A stretch of 64,000 nt of DNA from Strongylocentrotus droebachiensis (lineage: Eukaryota; Echinodermata; Echinoidea; Camarodonta; Strongylocentrotidae). The position numbers were made by a program, and so were the translations under genes. The notes beneath the pieces are model-generated. The model saw nothing but the letters and a program-made list of their open reading frames with translations. It searched no databases and was not told where the DNA came from. Numbering within the stretch: the stretch's first letter is position 1; every line of letters starts with the position of its first letter. Of the stretch, positions 14,601-29,600 are shown piece by piece. Location: positions 189,001 to 253,000 of the forward strand of contig JAVYIG010001050.1 in assembly GCA_035222895.1 (NCBI GenBank), in the 5' to 3' direction.

Positions 14601-17600
14601 AGACATCATATTCATGTAACATTACATGAACTTTGGGTCTATGATATTGATTCTCCAACCACATGGAATGACCAATTGAGCGAGAATCCATCCCACACTA
14701 TTATATGGCCTATCTGAAATAATAAACATGTATACATTTGCATATTACTGTATCTTTACCTCCTATATATACACTTCATTAAATGTATTACTTTATAAGA
14801 GAAGCAGATACAGGACTTCATCAAGATTAAAAAGGATGTTTAGTTTAATATTCTTCCAGCATAAAAAAAGATTATTAGTTTAATATTCTTCCAACATGCT
14901 TAAATCTTGGCCATGAACTACACCAGATCCTGATATTATTCTCAAAATAGAACACAATGAAATGCAAATATTTCTCAAAGATTGGGCAAACTAAAATAAG
15001 GATCCCTGGTGCAGCTGCACAGATTTGATTTCCTTCATCTTGGCATGGTGTCAAAGCGATGAATGACACATGAAGAAAATGATTGAAGTTCAGAAAATAT
15101 GGTTGACACACATTATTAAAGATAATTGACCTTACATGCAAGATCCCTCAATATCTCTTCCGGGGAAAATTTCATCCTTAATTTAAAATAAGAGAGATTC
15201 AGAATCCATTGTGATAGCTACTGAACTACACTGTAAGAAACGTTAAGTTTACACAAATTTTCCTATAATGAGAGAAATATTTCTGGTCAAATAATTCATG
15301 CTGATAGCTTCGGGAATCTCTCCAGATCAATATAGAAAGTCTATATTCATAGTTTATATGTTTATAAATATCATTTTAATGATGATCTTTGCATTGATCA
15401 TTAATGTACTATTCAACATTTTGACATTGTTGTAATAAGCATTTAAATCGTTCAATATTGTGGGATTTAGATCCCTGAAAGTTATTAAGTGGAAAATTAA
15501 TGCTCATTATCTATGGCATTATTGAGAATCATACTGCAATCAAATAACTAAACTCATACATTACATAATCATTAACTTGGATTTCACAGGGATACCACTT
15601 TCACCATCCATTTAATCTTTTAAATCTACCGGTATTCGGATAAACCAATCTAATATTTTGAGTGATGTACATCTAGAAGAAAACATTCAATTTGCAAATT
15701 TCAAAGTACTTTTTATAAAAGCACAAATAAAAAAATACTAGGATTCCTTTCTTATGAGACATAAGTTGTCCTTCAAGATGCATCTAAAAAAGGTGGCTGC
15801 AGTGTTATCATTCAAATGGATTTTCCTTTCCACAGTATTACAACAATGGAATCTAACACACTTCTTTCCCCTTCTAAACTGATTATTGAAGAATTGAAAA
15901 ATTTGGACAAAAATACAACTAGAAAGATATTATCCAAACAATATGTTAACCCCAAAAATAATAAAAACAAATATTAACATCACATCCTTAAAAAGCCCCC
16001 ATCAGACCGCACACAAAATATTTGTTTCTTTTTTTTGCAGACTGCAAATCATGCTCTTCATGAATACAGAATGTCAAGCAAATTAGATCTCTTACTGTAT
16101 CAAGGCACTAAAGCCACTTACAAGCAGGATCACGATACTGTCAGAATGGATTATGGAATACGGTCAGAGATTTTCAGACATGACAGTTCATTTTCAGGAC
16201 TCGGATTAGGATATTAAATATAGATTAATAAAAAGGTTTTAATCTCATATGTTTGAGTGTTGAAATGAAAGAATATAAAACAACAAAAAACAAAACGGAA
16301 TGGGCTCTGATGGCCTGATCTATATGGCCAATGGTTTAGGTGTTTTCACCATGTTAACTGAATTTACATCAATCATGAATGCTTGCACGGCAGCTAATCA
16401 AAATGGTGTATCCAGAATTTGCGGGGGGGGGGGGGGATTCCCCTTCAAAAAAGGGGGAGGAGGAGGTGGGGAGGTGGAATATAACTGTCCTGAGTATCCC
16501 TGCCTGATATAAAACACTGCAAATAGAAACCTTTGCTGTTTATTTTCCCTTTTTCCCAGGCCTTCAAAAAGTAAAGCATGACCACATACATGTAGTTATG
16601 CCTCTGCATGCATATATATTCAAGAACATTCATTCAATTTCTGAAATAATCAAGAGTAAGAATATACTTCAAAACAAAAAAGGGATAGAAAGATTAAATT
16701 AATGGATTCCTTTGATGTGCCATATCATCTGCTAAGGGTGAATAGGGCATTAACTCTTATACGTTGAGAGGGTTAGCACCCTTCTGCCTCTCAGCATGAT
16801 TTCATGATGGCTAAAATATGATACATCACATTTTGACAGAAAAGATATTATCAGTATTTAAAGGGATATAAGGAATCAGAGCTATTACTCACTATGGATT
16901 TAGAAGGATCAGTCTCCATTATATATGTTGCATTATTCATTGTAAGCTTAGCTAAACACAAAACGATTAATCTTTATAGGTCATTTTCTAGTACCTGGTG
17001 AATAACTAAGCTTTCAAAATGGGTCAAAGTCATTGGTCAATAAGGGTCACACCCAAGAGATTTCAGGAACAGATATAACAGATTACTTACATCCACATGT
17101 ATTTAATTTCATAAGAGTTACGCTACATATATCATACGTACAGCTTGGGCAATAATACATGTATGCTATGCAATAATGGGTCGTACAATATATAATATAA
17201 TGCAGAATATTCATTAAACGATAAATATCGACATGACTGATTTGCAGTATGACTTTCAAATGAGATTAATAAAAATTTCTCTGCATTCATACAGAGTGAA
17301 CTATGAAACACTTGTTTTACACAATAATTGACTGAATGAAACTATTTCTGGTTTAATGTTAGCTAGACATCATTGATACTAACTTTTCTTCACCTACCGT
17401 TTGATCTGATAGTTTCTATATCTCCAAATGTTCAGGAAAATTAATGTTCAGAGCCAGAAATACAGAATATCAGTAATATCCATCACTAAACAGCATCTCA
17501 CAAATGCCCACACTAGATCATATCTTGTGCATATATAGACTAAGAGTATTCTTCAGAGGTATCAACTGAGTCCCATGTTATTCTAAACGATTCACAATAA

Positions 17601-20600
17601 GGAGCAAAAGTTTCAGCAAATGCCGAATTGGATACACGAGATAAAAAAATGCACATCCCAGATTTAGAGTTGTGTAGAAATGACTCTCCTTTCCTTCTCA
17701 GCAACTCCCAGAAGCAGCAAAAACTTTTTAGCAGGTGTCTGGATACAGAATAAAATATAGTTCCAATATTACAAGAATTCTTCAGCAAAGTAGAAATGAC
17801 TCTTCTTTATGCCAGACAATTCACAATAATTAAAAACCAGTTTTTAACAAATGCCTGGATACACAAGACAAGAAATATAATTCCAAGATTAAAGCAGGTC
17901 CACCTCGAGCTACTTACTAACAGGTGTGATACAGGTACAGCGGATTTGCGCAGATGGCGCAAACTTTTCCCCAGGTTGACTTCCACAACAAACTCTTGGA
18001 AGCAAAGGTACAATCCTGAGGGACCGCAAGCCCTAGCAAACTTCAAAACATTCCTGAACAGTTGTCGTCATCGCAGAGCGCGGACCGCCTCGTCAAACTC
18101 TATCGGTGGCCTACCAACTTCCTGTTCTCTGCAACAAGGCTATACCTGCCAATTCCAATTACCCACAATTCCTCTGGTTTGCTCGCGAGAAGGCGAAGGC
18201 TTGAAGAAAAATAACCCTATTTGCCATATTAAAAGTGTCTTCCACTTGAATATTGTTTATCCTGCCATGGAGAAGTGCCAAGCCCCACACCCATAACGCC
18301 TGCATGGAGCCCAAGACTATTTGTCTTTATGCTTTATTTCTTGCACTTAATGCAGAAATAGTGACAAACAAAGAAAAGTGATTCCTGTTTTTAACATTCA
18401 GAATTTCAATATTGTTTTTTCTCTTTGGGGAGGGGGGGGGGGTACAAATTTGTTTTGGTTTCATAGATTGATTAGGATGTATGATTGATTCAATTAATTT
18501 TCAACTGCAAGACCCATATTCTACTAAAATCCAAACCCGTTGCTCGGTTTAAGCTTTGGTTAAAAATTGGGTTAAGTTTCACTTTGTTAATGTGTTCTTA
18601 GACTCAGGGTCGGGTTTAACTGTATTGGTAAAATACAGACCAAAATGTTTAATAGCAAAATATTATTTCTCCTTAAACCTGTCTGTCCTCAGAAGACAGG
18701 AGATGAACGAAGAGGAGTAGAGTAATACTGACACACATCTGAATATCATCTCAGACTCAGAACAAGGTTGCCTGGTTTTCATTGACCTTATCAATTGGAC
18801 CATCCTCGGTTAATTAAAGAGAGAGAAGAGAAATGGGGTTAAATGGGAAGACATGGGGAAGGGGGGGAGCTAGAAGGAGCTGAAGGTAAGGATGAGAGGC
18901 ATAAGAAGGCCATCATAGATACAGAGAAAAGGGCAGCTGTTGAAGAGTGTAAGGTGGTCAAGTAGAAGAGAGGAGGGAAAGGAGGGGAAGAGAAGAGGAT
19001 AGGAAGAAGGGGAGAAGAAGGGAAACAGGCAGGGCCAGGTGGAGGAGGAGGAGGAGGAGGAGAAGGAGAAGAAGAAGAAGAAGAAGAAGGAAAAAGTTAA
19101 AAAAAGAAACAAGAAGAAGAATGATAAAGAAAAAAAAAAAAGAAAAAGAATGTGGCGGAGACGAAGACAATTTTTGACAGAAAGAAGTAAGAACAAAATC
19201 TAAAGAGTAGGAAATAAATCAAAGGAGGCAGAAAATTGCAGAAATAAAAAAAAAGTTACAAAAGAGTTAGCAAGAGTAAATAGTGGAGAGATGGGGTGTA
19301 AGGCAGGTTCCCACATTTATATATCAGTTACAAAAAATTCTCCAGCTTTACTTCTCTTTTGGTTCTAGCATCAGTGGCAAAATATTACGTATTGCAATGA
19401 CATTTTAATACATGTATGTACATGTAATGCATTACACCCAAATACATCCAAATTTTATGTCAATTCATCCAAAGCAATCTCTCTTAATACACAAATCTAG
19501 CTACTTTCCTCTTTGAGGGTCTGATCGCTATTCAAACTTATCAGGGTGTGGTTTACACTTGCTATATCCTTTAAGGTGCCTTTCCATTAGCCTGATCAAG
19601 CTCGAACTGATCATGATCAGCAGTTCTTTAGGTAGTACCGAGTTTGGAGTTCTCGATCTACATAAGTCTGATCCCTGCATGCTGAAGGCATGAAACTTGA
19701 AGTACATTGTAAAGGGCCTGAGAATCCATGTCAAGTTGAAATGTGATTTCACTAGCAAATTGACCATTAGCCAATTGACCAATTAACCATGTACATAGAT
19801 AGTTTTTTTCCTTTTCCTTTTTTAAAAGCAAACAAACCTTATTTGCTTGGGACAAAATATATAGGACAAGTTTACATTCCAAGGGTATCAAGGAAATAGC
19901 ATGTTAAAAGCATCTACACTACAACATCTATAATGAGTCAGTAATATGCATCTGATGATCCTGCTCACTAGTTTGTTATATGCATGACCTACACTGATAA
20001 TCAGATAAAGCTAATAATAGTGATCAGGCCAATTTCCTTGGATTATAATTAGTTGGCTTCTTTGAAAACTTGGGCTAATGGAAACAAGTCCTTTAAGAGA
20101 CTTATTCAAATCTGCAGCTGGAAGTAGCTCTTGCCAGCATGAGGAAAGTCTGTAGATAAACTGACTGCTTTTGGCATCCAATCTATAGACGCATCCATCC
20201 TCATACGCATTACCTAACACACCCAGACGGCAAAATTAAGACAGAATCATAACTGCTATTAATAAGTGCACTTAAAAACTTCATCTAGTTTCTATACATG
20301 GGTTCTGTCTTTTACAGAGCTGGAATTGATCTTGTTTGATTAAAACCCCTCCAATCATTCACAAATGTATAAACTCCTACAGTGTTTATCTCTTTGCTAC
20401 AGAGTGGTAATATTTATCAAGTTAGATTAATTTGAATCAATTGAAACTGTTTATCATACAGGCCCTACATGTACTGTACGTCAGGTGCAGAAAGTCAGTG
20501 CCCTCTTTCATAAAACCCGTTATCAATAACAATAGAATGCTAAATTTCTATGACAACTTTGCTCTCAGCCAATCAAATTCAATGATTTCAGTGGCTTATA

Positions 20601-23600
20601 AGAGTTATTGTAACTTGTTATTGATAACAAGTTTTGTGAAACAGGGCCTAGGTGGGATAAACTCATGCCATTTTGCACCAAAAGTCTTTTTGACTCAATT
20701 AGAAGTGTAACAACATTATACTGGCATATCATTTCCTGAGAAGCAGAAGTATGTTAACTTTAATATTTTTACATGCATATTGCCATTTTGTTACTTAGCC
20801 AACAATATTACTCAACTTTACACACAGGATATGACGCCATAATCTATACCCAATAACAGTTACTGGCACTGTTTTCAAAGTCAACATTATTCTTTGATAA
20901 TCAGAGGCGAACCTGTTAAATAATAACTTCCACAAATTATCATATGAATACCTGAAAACTAATCACACACTAGGAGTATACTGGTTTAAAAGAAGAATAA
21001 CCATTTTGTCACCAATATGACTCAGCAAATCTCTCCAAGCCGTGCTCCACAAGAAATCAAATCTTACAAAAACATCCAAAAATCTTTTGTTGAGAGAGAG
21101 AAGATCATACATTCCATACAAAAATATGAGTTAATGCCCTTCCAACTTCTGAGCAGAGTAGCAGACAGAATTTTCTTTTATTAAACATGAAATGTCAAGA
21201 TGTCTCCTCTCACTCATCGACTTGTTAACACAGACTAGCTCAGATAAAGAGAGATTTAGAGCTCACTGTAAAAACAACCTGATGAATTATGACTGGCACC
21301 TCTTCATAAATCTGGAACAGTCGGAAACCATGTTCTACATTGTCCGGTTGCTATAGCAACAGATAATCACTCCCTTGTATGATTCAGGCATTGATAAGAG
21401 ATTCATGTTTGAAATTAAAGTGACATCTATATTTTGTGATTTAAAGACACATGTATTTGTCTTAAAGGTAACAATTTTTCAAAGGCTCAATTTTGATCAA
21501 GAATCATGCAGTTGGTTGGTTTATTTGTTTTACCTGACAGCTAAGAAAGCATGTGTATGCTTGTAACGAGGGGAACGACAGCTATAAGTCCTCTTCGAGG
21601 GACTTGGGAATGAGGATTAATGCCTTACCAACCAATGTGTACTACCATATCAAATTAGTTTTGAACCTGGGACCTCTCGATAAGGAGACCACTGCTCTAC
21701 CAGCCATCAAGCCTCACTTAATTACAACAATCTTAACCAACAATACAATATGGAGGAACTTATATAAAGATTCATTCAAATATTATATACCCAAATACAA
21801 ATCAATGTCTTTATTCAAATAATACACATAAAAAGTACACTAAGGTGGAATTATTATTCAAATTCATATATAATTCATAATTTATAATTCAAATATTACA
21901 TAAACAATATGAAGGAGTAGTATTCTTCACGCAAAGATTTCAGTATACCTTTGAAGGTTTTGAGAGCAAATATGCTCAAGGATAAAAGCAAAGGGCAGGA
22001 TTTATGTTAGCGCTAGGAGTCAAATCTCACAAAAACATCACTAAAAAGGTGGGAATTAATATTTTTAGTCAATAAGTGATGCTGTAATGTCATTCGCATC
22101 TGAAAAGATTTGCTTTGTGTACTGTAAAAGTACTGTCTACTAATAAAGCTTATCCTTGTCAAAGTACATGCACTTTCTTTTGTAGACATGCATTTGACTA
22201 TTAAAAAAGCAACATGAAATATCAAATATCATACACTATCACTTCCAGGAAATTAATTCTACTTTCAGAAAGCAAACTACCAATAAAAATACAAATTATG
22301 CACACCCCGATTGAGATATCTGTAGCATTCAAACTCTTCATTCATCTTCTTATCATAATCCCTGGGGGATTGAAACTCAAATTCAATATCCCTATTTCCT
22401 GCACAGACGATGAAATGTTCGCTGCAGAAGGCAGACAGACTCTAATGCTCAGTGTTACGTGAGGTCTTCCCGTGTGAGGTCCTAGCTCTCATGTGTATGC
22501 AAGTTTAGCTTATATATGTCTTGAAGGTTTGGAGTACAGACTATAAATGTTACTGGTTGAGACCGCGCAAGCAGATATAGTCTTACTCTATTCCTATTAA
22601 TGTATAATTTCAAACTGTGAAAAGAGTGTATGAGCTTGCAGAACTAGCTTACCACAGTATGGGCCCTGAGTAAAGACTAACAAGGTCCTCACCAAAACAA
22701 GGATTATGCAACATTTTAATAATTACTTAATGAGGATTTATCCATTATGGCATTCATTCCTTTATCTCTGGAAAGTCAAGCTTTCAACAATTTTGTTTTG
22801 TTTTGACAATGCAATATCCTGAAAATTATTAATGTTTAATAGTTGATCTAAAATCGTTCTTATCCCCCCCCCCCCCCTTTACAATTTCATTCATAAAATT
22901 TGATGACCTGAATCTGTTGGTGTCATTGAATATTCTGGATTATGACCCACTTCCATACATCTCCATTGAGAGCAATTGATCCTGTTTTTTTATCTAATGT
23001 AATTTCTCCCAGGAGTCCTGCAGCCAATTTATCATGACACACTTCATCACATCATTCTTATATCATCCACTGAAAACCAGAGGAGCATTAACTTTAGATC
23101 TAAAAGTATTAGTTCATGACATCTATTAAATGGGTCCCAACAGACAATAATCCTCACACATAACATAACACTAAATCACCTGGGATCAGGTTTTATAGGG
23201 TGACAGTAAATTTATAGAAACTTGGGTGCAATAAAACTAAATGACAGTATCAAATACATGAAAACTTCATTTCCATTTTTGCATATATATGTGAGATAAA
23301 ATCATCAATTGGCATCAAAACCTGCATATTCTCTTACATTTCTTATTAACCAGTTTATTTTTTCTGTTCACAAAATAGCTTAGAGACTTCGGTGGTAAGT
23401 GCTTTATAAGCACTGTTTTTATTATTAAAATGAATACACCTGGGCACTGCTTCATAAATCATGTTCAATTATGAGCTACATATGCAACAATCCCTAGATT
23501 TGATTACCAGTAGATACATGTATGATCCAGTTTAAAGGTTGTTTTCGTCATATTTGAGTTGTACAGAGCTGGGCCAATTGCATGTGTACAGGGAGTCAAA

Positions 23601-26600
23601 GCTCAATGCAGTGAGGATTCAATTCTTAAAATTAATGATGCTGCCCTCTTTGAAAATTTACAAGAGAGGGAATCTGATATGGATGAGCACAAAACCTCTT
23701 CACAAGCTAGCACAGTGAGTGCCTGAATTCACAATAGTGCTGTATCGATTCACAAAGACATTTAAAGGACATATTTCACATAAGTCACCTAAGACAATCA
23801 CTCTCATGAACAGCATGTCTGCTACAGAAACTTTCATTTGTTGGAGTAATTTAAGGGTAGTTTAAAGCTTCTACCAACCTTAAAACTTAGTAGGCATGCC
23901 TGATATCATCAACACAACTGGTTGCATGGGACACAAACATGATAACATTTCTCGCTAATAATTCAAGCATGACTATGGTTGCAATAGTAGCAAATCTTGA
24001 AACAAACATTGCCTACAAAATAGCCATGGAATCAAAAGTTTCGACCCAGTAAAGCCAAAAACCAAAGACATTGTTTTAAAGATGTTGTTGAAATTGCACG
24101 GTGTATAAGGTGTATACATGTAGGTTTCACTGTAGCAAGATACAGAAATACAAAGCACACTACGCCTACATGTACAACCTGGGAGTGTTTCACAAAGACT
24201 AAGATCGACTTTAAGTGCCACATGCCTCTGGTTGCTCTCACCAATATGGTCTTTAGATAATATTTTTTACTTAAATAATCAACAGAGGTCAATTCTATAA
24301 ATTGTGACTGTGATTTGTTTGTCCCTTGAGAGACCAATGCCAGTAAATGGTGAGAGAAAACAGTGGCATGAACGGCCTGCCATAGTTATTTCCAACTTAA
24401 AGTCGATCTTAGTGTTTGTGAAACACTCCCAAGGTGTATTACATTTTATTTTGCCATGGCCATTCTTAGGTGGTTTACACCATCTTATAAATGAGGTTCA
24501 AGAGAACTTACCTGCTTTCTTTCATGAGGTGAAGGATATCATCTCTGAAGGTGTCCCTGTTCTTCTCTAGGAAGCCTGTCGTTGTGTAGAACACCTCGCC
24601 TGCGTAGTGCCGGATCCCAAACCGTTTGTCCGTAACTCGAGGCTTCACATAGAACACGTTTTTCTAGAATAAGAAAAGTACAAAGTTCAAGATTTTAAGT
24701 TTGCTTGTCCGTAATATGATACAGAAATGTTATTTCACTGGTGTAACATTCAATGTAAGTGTAAATAAAACATGGTCTTTATAACAAGAAAAAACATTGA
24801 GAATAAATTTCTGAGTCCCTTAATCATGAATGCGTTCAGATATACGCTGTAGCTAAAATAGAGATTAATTTAAATGGCACAAAATATACATGGAAGTATC
24901 AAACAAATGGAAAACTACCCCCGGGGCAGCTATCCTAGGGGTAGTTGTCTGGGGTTAGTTGTCCGGGGGGAAGTTGTCCAGGGGGTAGTCATCCTAGGGG
25001 GTAGTTATCCGGGGGGTAGTTGTCCTAGTGGGTAGTTGTCCTAGGGAGTAGTTGTCTGGGGGGTAGTTGTCTGGGGGGTAGTTGTCTGGGGGTAGTTGTT
25101 CTGGGGGGTAGTTGTTCTGGGGGGTAGTTGTCCTAGAAGGTGGTTGCCCTAGGGGGTAGTTGTCCTAGAGTTGACTGGGGGTGGTTATCCAGGGGGTGGT
25201 TGCCAGGGGGTAGGTGTCGGGATACTGGAAATAACACAATCTTATTTCTTGTTTTACAATTGGCAGTCATACATACTTTTACGAAATTTGTTTTGCAGAT
25301 ATTATATATTACATTATATGTGACAATGAGAGATATTAGTAAGGAGAAATATTATCAACGTTGATTTAGTTATGATAAAGTGTATTTTGTAATAGTAGGT
25401 ATGTAGGAGAATTCGATCAAGATAACCTTTTATTTCTCGATAAGCTGTCAATATCATTCCATAAACAGAGTCCTTACATTATTAACAAGAGAAAATGTTA
25501 AAATCATGATGGTTATCTTACATTGTGTGTGTCGTGGAGTTTCTCAAGCATGGTCACATCTGTGCCTTTCGGGAAGCGACTCTCTTCATCGATCAAGGAC
25601 AAGATGCCAAGTTTCTGGAAAGAGAAAGACGATCAACAAATTAATCATACTGTATGTTTTAGGGCATATTTGCAATAGCTGACAGTGCATTATTACCCTG
25701 GTCATGTTTGCTTAAATACATGAGCTGAAATGCTCCCCAGGGAGCCAAGAATGTGCACACATTGTGTGCAGGTAAGCTTGAATCCAATGACCGGGGTGAT
25801 AATATATCTGTAAAGCGCTTAGAGACATTGTCGGTGTATAAAGCATTCTATAAAAGCTAAATATTATTATTATTATGTATACATTTTTCAGTTTATAGTG
25901 TACACTCTTTTAGCATAGAGGCATCAGGACTAAGGCGAGGCGTCAAAAATAAATATACCAGCCAGCGGCAGCTAACTGCACTTGTGCGTCCTGGCTGCAT
26001 TTTTTAAATTAGCTCAGCCGGCTACCGCTGGCGGTAGGAAATTCAAAAGCATGCGCCGGCTGCCGCCTTTCGAATGGAAACCGAGCCTCAGATCCCAGCC
26101 TGGCGCAAGCCGGCTGGGCTAATAAGAGAAAAATAATTGCCCCAGCCAGGCTTCGGCGGTAATTGCAGCCTCGATGCGCCAATACGTGAGGCGGCAGCCT
26201 GCTGGTATCGATATTTTTGACGCCTCGCCTAAAGACCATTGTACAATTTAGTGGACATGGATGTGTAAGTATATATATGTGTTGTATGCATGTGTATAAT
26301 TATGTAAACATACATGTATGTATGTATAGGCCTATGTTGTATAATTGCATGTACTTGTAACTAGGTATAAATATATATATGTATACATATGCAGTCAAAT
26401 ATTTCAACATTTAACTTGCGATTGATAAGAGGACTTGCGATTGATTTGGATCAATTGCAACTCTTTATAAGACAGGGCCCTGGCTAGCGAGAAGCAATGT
26501 ACAATGCTTTTGTCATTGAAGGACATGCTCTGTAAGAGAAGAAGGAAACTTTATGCCAGCACTTGCCCTGGTAATCCATGGCACAGTGTACTTACAACAA

Positions 26601-29600
26601 AATCCATAAAATTTTAGGAAGTACCTTAATATAACATAGATCTTACTGTAAACTCTGAAATATTTTGGAGAAGACAATTTTGTGACTTGTTATTAACAGT
26701 CACTTCTCCTGCAAGAACCTTTCAAGAATCACAAAATTTTAGTCCGGTGATCCATGTAGTTCTCTGCATAAAACTGTGGGGAATCTGGGCCCAGTTTCGT
26801 AAAACTGGTAATCAATATTAAACAAGTCTTACATTTCTATAACACATTTGCTCATAGCCAATCAAATGCAAAGATTTTAAGACCTCATAACAATTTTTTA
26901 TAGAGTTGTTACTAATGATAAATTTCATGAAACAGGGCCTAGGACCAATTGCAAAAGTTTCTGCAAATGATTTTTTTATTTTTATGGCATCTTTCTCAAT
27001 CTGTCCTTAAGTTCTTACCTTCTCCACCAGGTCTAGACACTCCCCATTGTCCTGGTAAGCAATGTCGACCCACTCTAGACCCTCTGCAGCGTATTCATGT
27101 TGCTCTAGAGAGAAGATGTGCTTGTTGAAGTACTCCTGAAGCTTCTCATTGGCATAGTTGATGTTGAACTGCTCAAACCGATTCACCTACAGAAAAGAAA
27201 GGCATGGATAACAATAAGAGTACTCTGCTACATTCTAATATATACTCCAAAGTTTTTGAATCAAAAGACTTAAAATACACCCTTGCAGAAGACTTCATCA
27301 TCATCCAGTTATTGTTATTTTTTGTCTTTCTTTTTTTTCCATCATATTTTGCAAAATACCTCACATCTCTCAAATCCAATCAATTTTCCATCCCTCATAC
27401 ATACCTCAAAGTTCTTGAAACACAAAGAGTGAAAACATTTTTAAAGCAGAAGTATCAGTAGTAGCAGTAGACCTTATTATGAGCCTGAAACTGACACATA
27501 TATATGTTTGATCAAATTTTACAAAGTTACACCTATGCCTGCAAGTTCTCAAATTCAAAGATATCATGAACACCAATGTAACAGTAGACCTTATTATCAG
27601 CCGATTCATTTTTCAGTTTATTTTTCAATCATTTTTTGTTGTTCTTTATAGTAACCTCAAAAAATAGATATGATACCAAAAATATTGAGAACACCAAAAT
27701 ATCAGTAACCTCTCTATAAGTATATCATTATTTTACTTTCAGATCAAATTTTAAAAGGTTACCTCAAATCCAAAGATATTAAGGACACCGATGGAGCAGT
27801 AGACATCCTTATCAGCCAGTTATTGTTTCATTTTATTTCTAATAATTAAATTTTGTTTACTTACCTCAAAGTTCTCAAATCCAAAGATATCGAGGACGCC
27901 AATGGAGCAGTATGTTCCGAAGCCTTTGATGCGGTTGTTGATCTTCTGAATGATCCATTTGAAGCACTGTGCATAGAGCTTCATGGCCAGAGAATCCCTA
28001 GAATCAGCAGCCTATTAAAAGGGTCAAAATGTTAAAGGTCACAGGTCAAAGATGACATGATATGATGCTCGTCTTACCCATCTACAGTATAGATAGTATT
28101 GATAGGACAATTTTCGAGTATATTTCTTTTGGTGAATTAATTTTCCTGCCTTGTTGATTACATATTAGTCGTCCTCAGTAATTCAATACTGTACATATAT
28201 CTCAGACAATTTAATATGCACTGTCTGTTTTGTGAAAATATGATCATTTCCATCTCATCTGAAAGACAAAAACAATGTGGAGAAAATCATTAAGAAAATG
28301 AATTTAAAAGTATGATGTAACATTTCTTGATTATGAGATACATAAACAGGTACATGTAAGTATTTCATGATCTGTTCTCCATTATTCAGTATCATAGTTT
28401 TGAAGAGATGCATGTACTTTTGTTGTTATTCACGAATATAAGTAAATTTTAATGGCTATTCCTAGAGCCATAAAATAAACAACAGGCTATCATAGAATGA
28501 ACTGCTTCTCCTCACAGTTCGAGAGGTACACTATTTCAAAGATGATGGTACCCAGCAAATGAACAATTTATATTTATATTTGTCTGTGTATTCTAGCGAC
28601 TAGACAATAATGATATGGCAATGGAAAGTTACATATATGTACATCTCAAACATGTATGTGTGTAGGATGGCCTGTTAAGTTGTAGATCATGTTTACTGTG
28701 CTCTAAAATTTGGGAATTCATCATTAGACTAATCAGTGACTTCCATTTCTCTCCTAAGCAAATTTTCTTGGATCTGATCATGGCTGCATGAACTCATAAA
28801 ACTTACCCCTGATGGTAACTTTGCCATCAATGTTAACTACCATCATGGCAACATCACTCAACAGCCAATCAAATCAAGGTTTCCATGGAACTAACCATTA
28901 ATGGTAAATTTATCACCAATGCTTTATGCAACAGGTCCCTGACCTGAACTAAAGTTTCAATATGAAACCTAATGACGTTACCTGGTCAAGATAAAGAGGT
29001 GTTTTTATATATTTATTTAAGTCACATCCTTTTGCAGAGTAGCTTGTTCGCTCATGACTTTTCCCCTCAAGGTTTTGGTCTTCTGCATGAGCAGAACCAT
29101 CTGAACTGGATCTATCTATGCTCAACTAAACTCAACAGACCTGTACTGAATACGTGCCTTCACGGTTGTTTGATCGCAAAGCATGCCGGGACATATTACT
29201 AGTACGGAAGTAGATTTTCAGCTTCGAATAGATAGCAGATCCTGTTCAAGATTATGATGTTGATTCGACAGGATAAAATCCTGTTGATGGCAATGGAACA
29301 GCTGATCGCGGCAAAGGTGAAAATCTACTTCCGTACTAAAAATATGTCCCGGCATGCTTTTGTGATGAAACAACCGTGAAGGCACGTATTAAACTGAACT
29401 GAACTTCCAGACCTGTACTGAATTGAACTGAACATTGAAGGTGATATCTTCAAGACCTTACCTGATCAAGGTCCAGAGGTGTACTGATGACTTCTCCTCT
29501 CAGGGTTCTGCATGTCTTCTGCATGAGCAGAACTATTTTGAACTGGACCTATCCTCAACTAAACTTAACAGACCTGTCCTGCCCTGGACTGAACTGAACT

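Larger units (their letters stand above)
14321..24511 (-). other. Myosin X intron 13 (10.2 kb)
   Basis: Largest intron. Holds GA-rich tracts near 18.85-19.15 kb, a possible MITE at 19.57-20.1 kb, a GTTTCAT-family palindrome at 20.5 kb, a tRNA-like remnant near 21.65 kb and foldback element D at 24.18 kb. Otherwise AT-rich with no supported gene. Confidence 0.6.
25615..27018 (-). other. Myosin X intron 11
   Basis: Holds a SINE 3' fragment, foldback element E and a GTTTCAT-family palindrome. No coding sequence seen. Confidence 0.6.

Noticed and set aside
17796-18296. 166-residue plus-strand ORF in intron 13
   Set aside because: No recognisable domain, repeat or codon pattern. Single open frame in otherwise noncoding sequence, about what chance allows.
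24914-25225. CRISPR-like array of short repeats
   Set aside because: Direct 17-bp units with no unique spacers, in an animal intron. It is a minisatellite.
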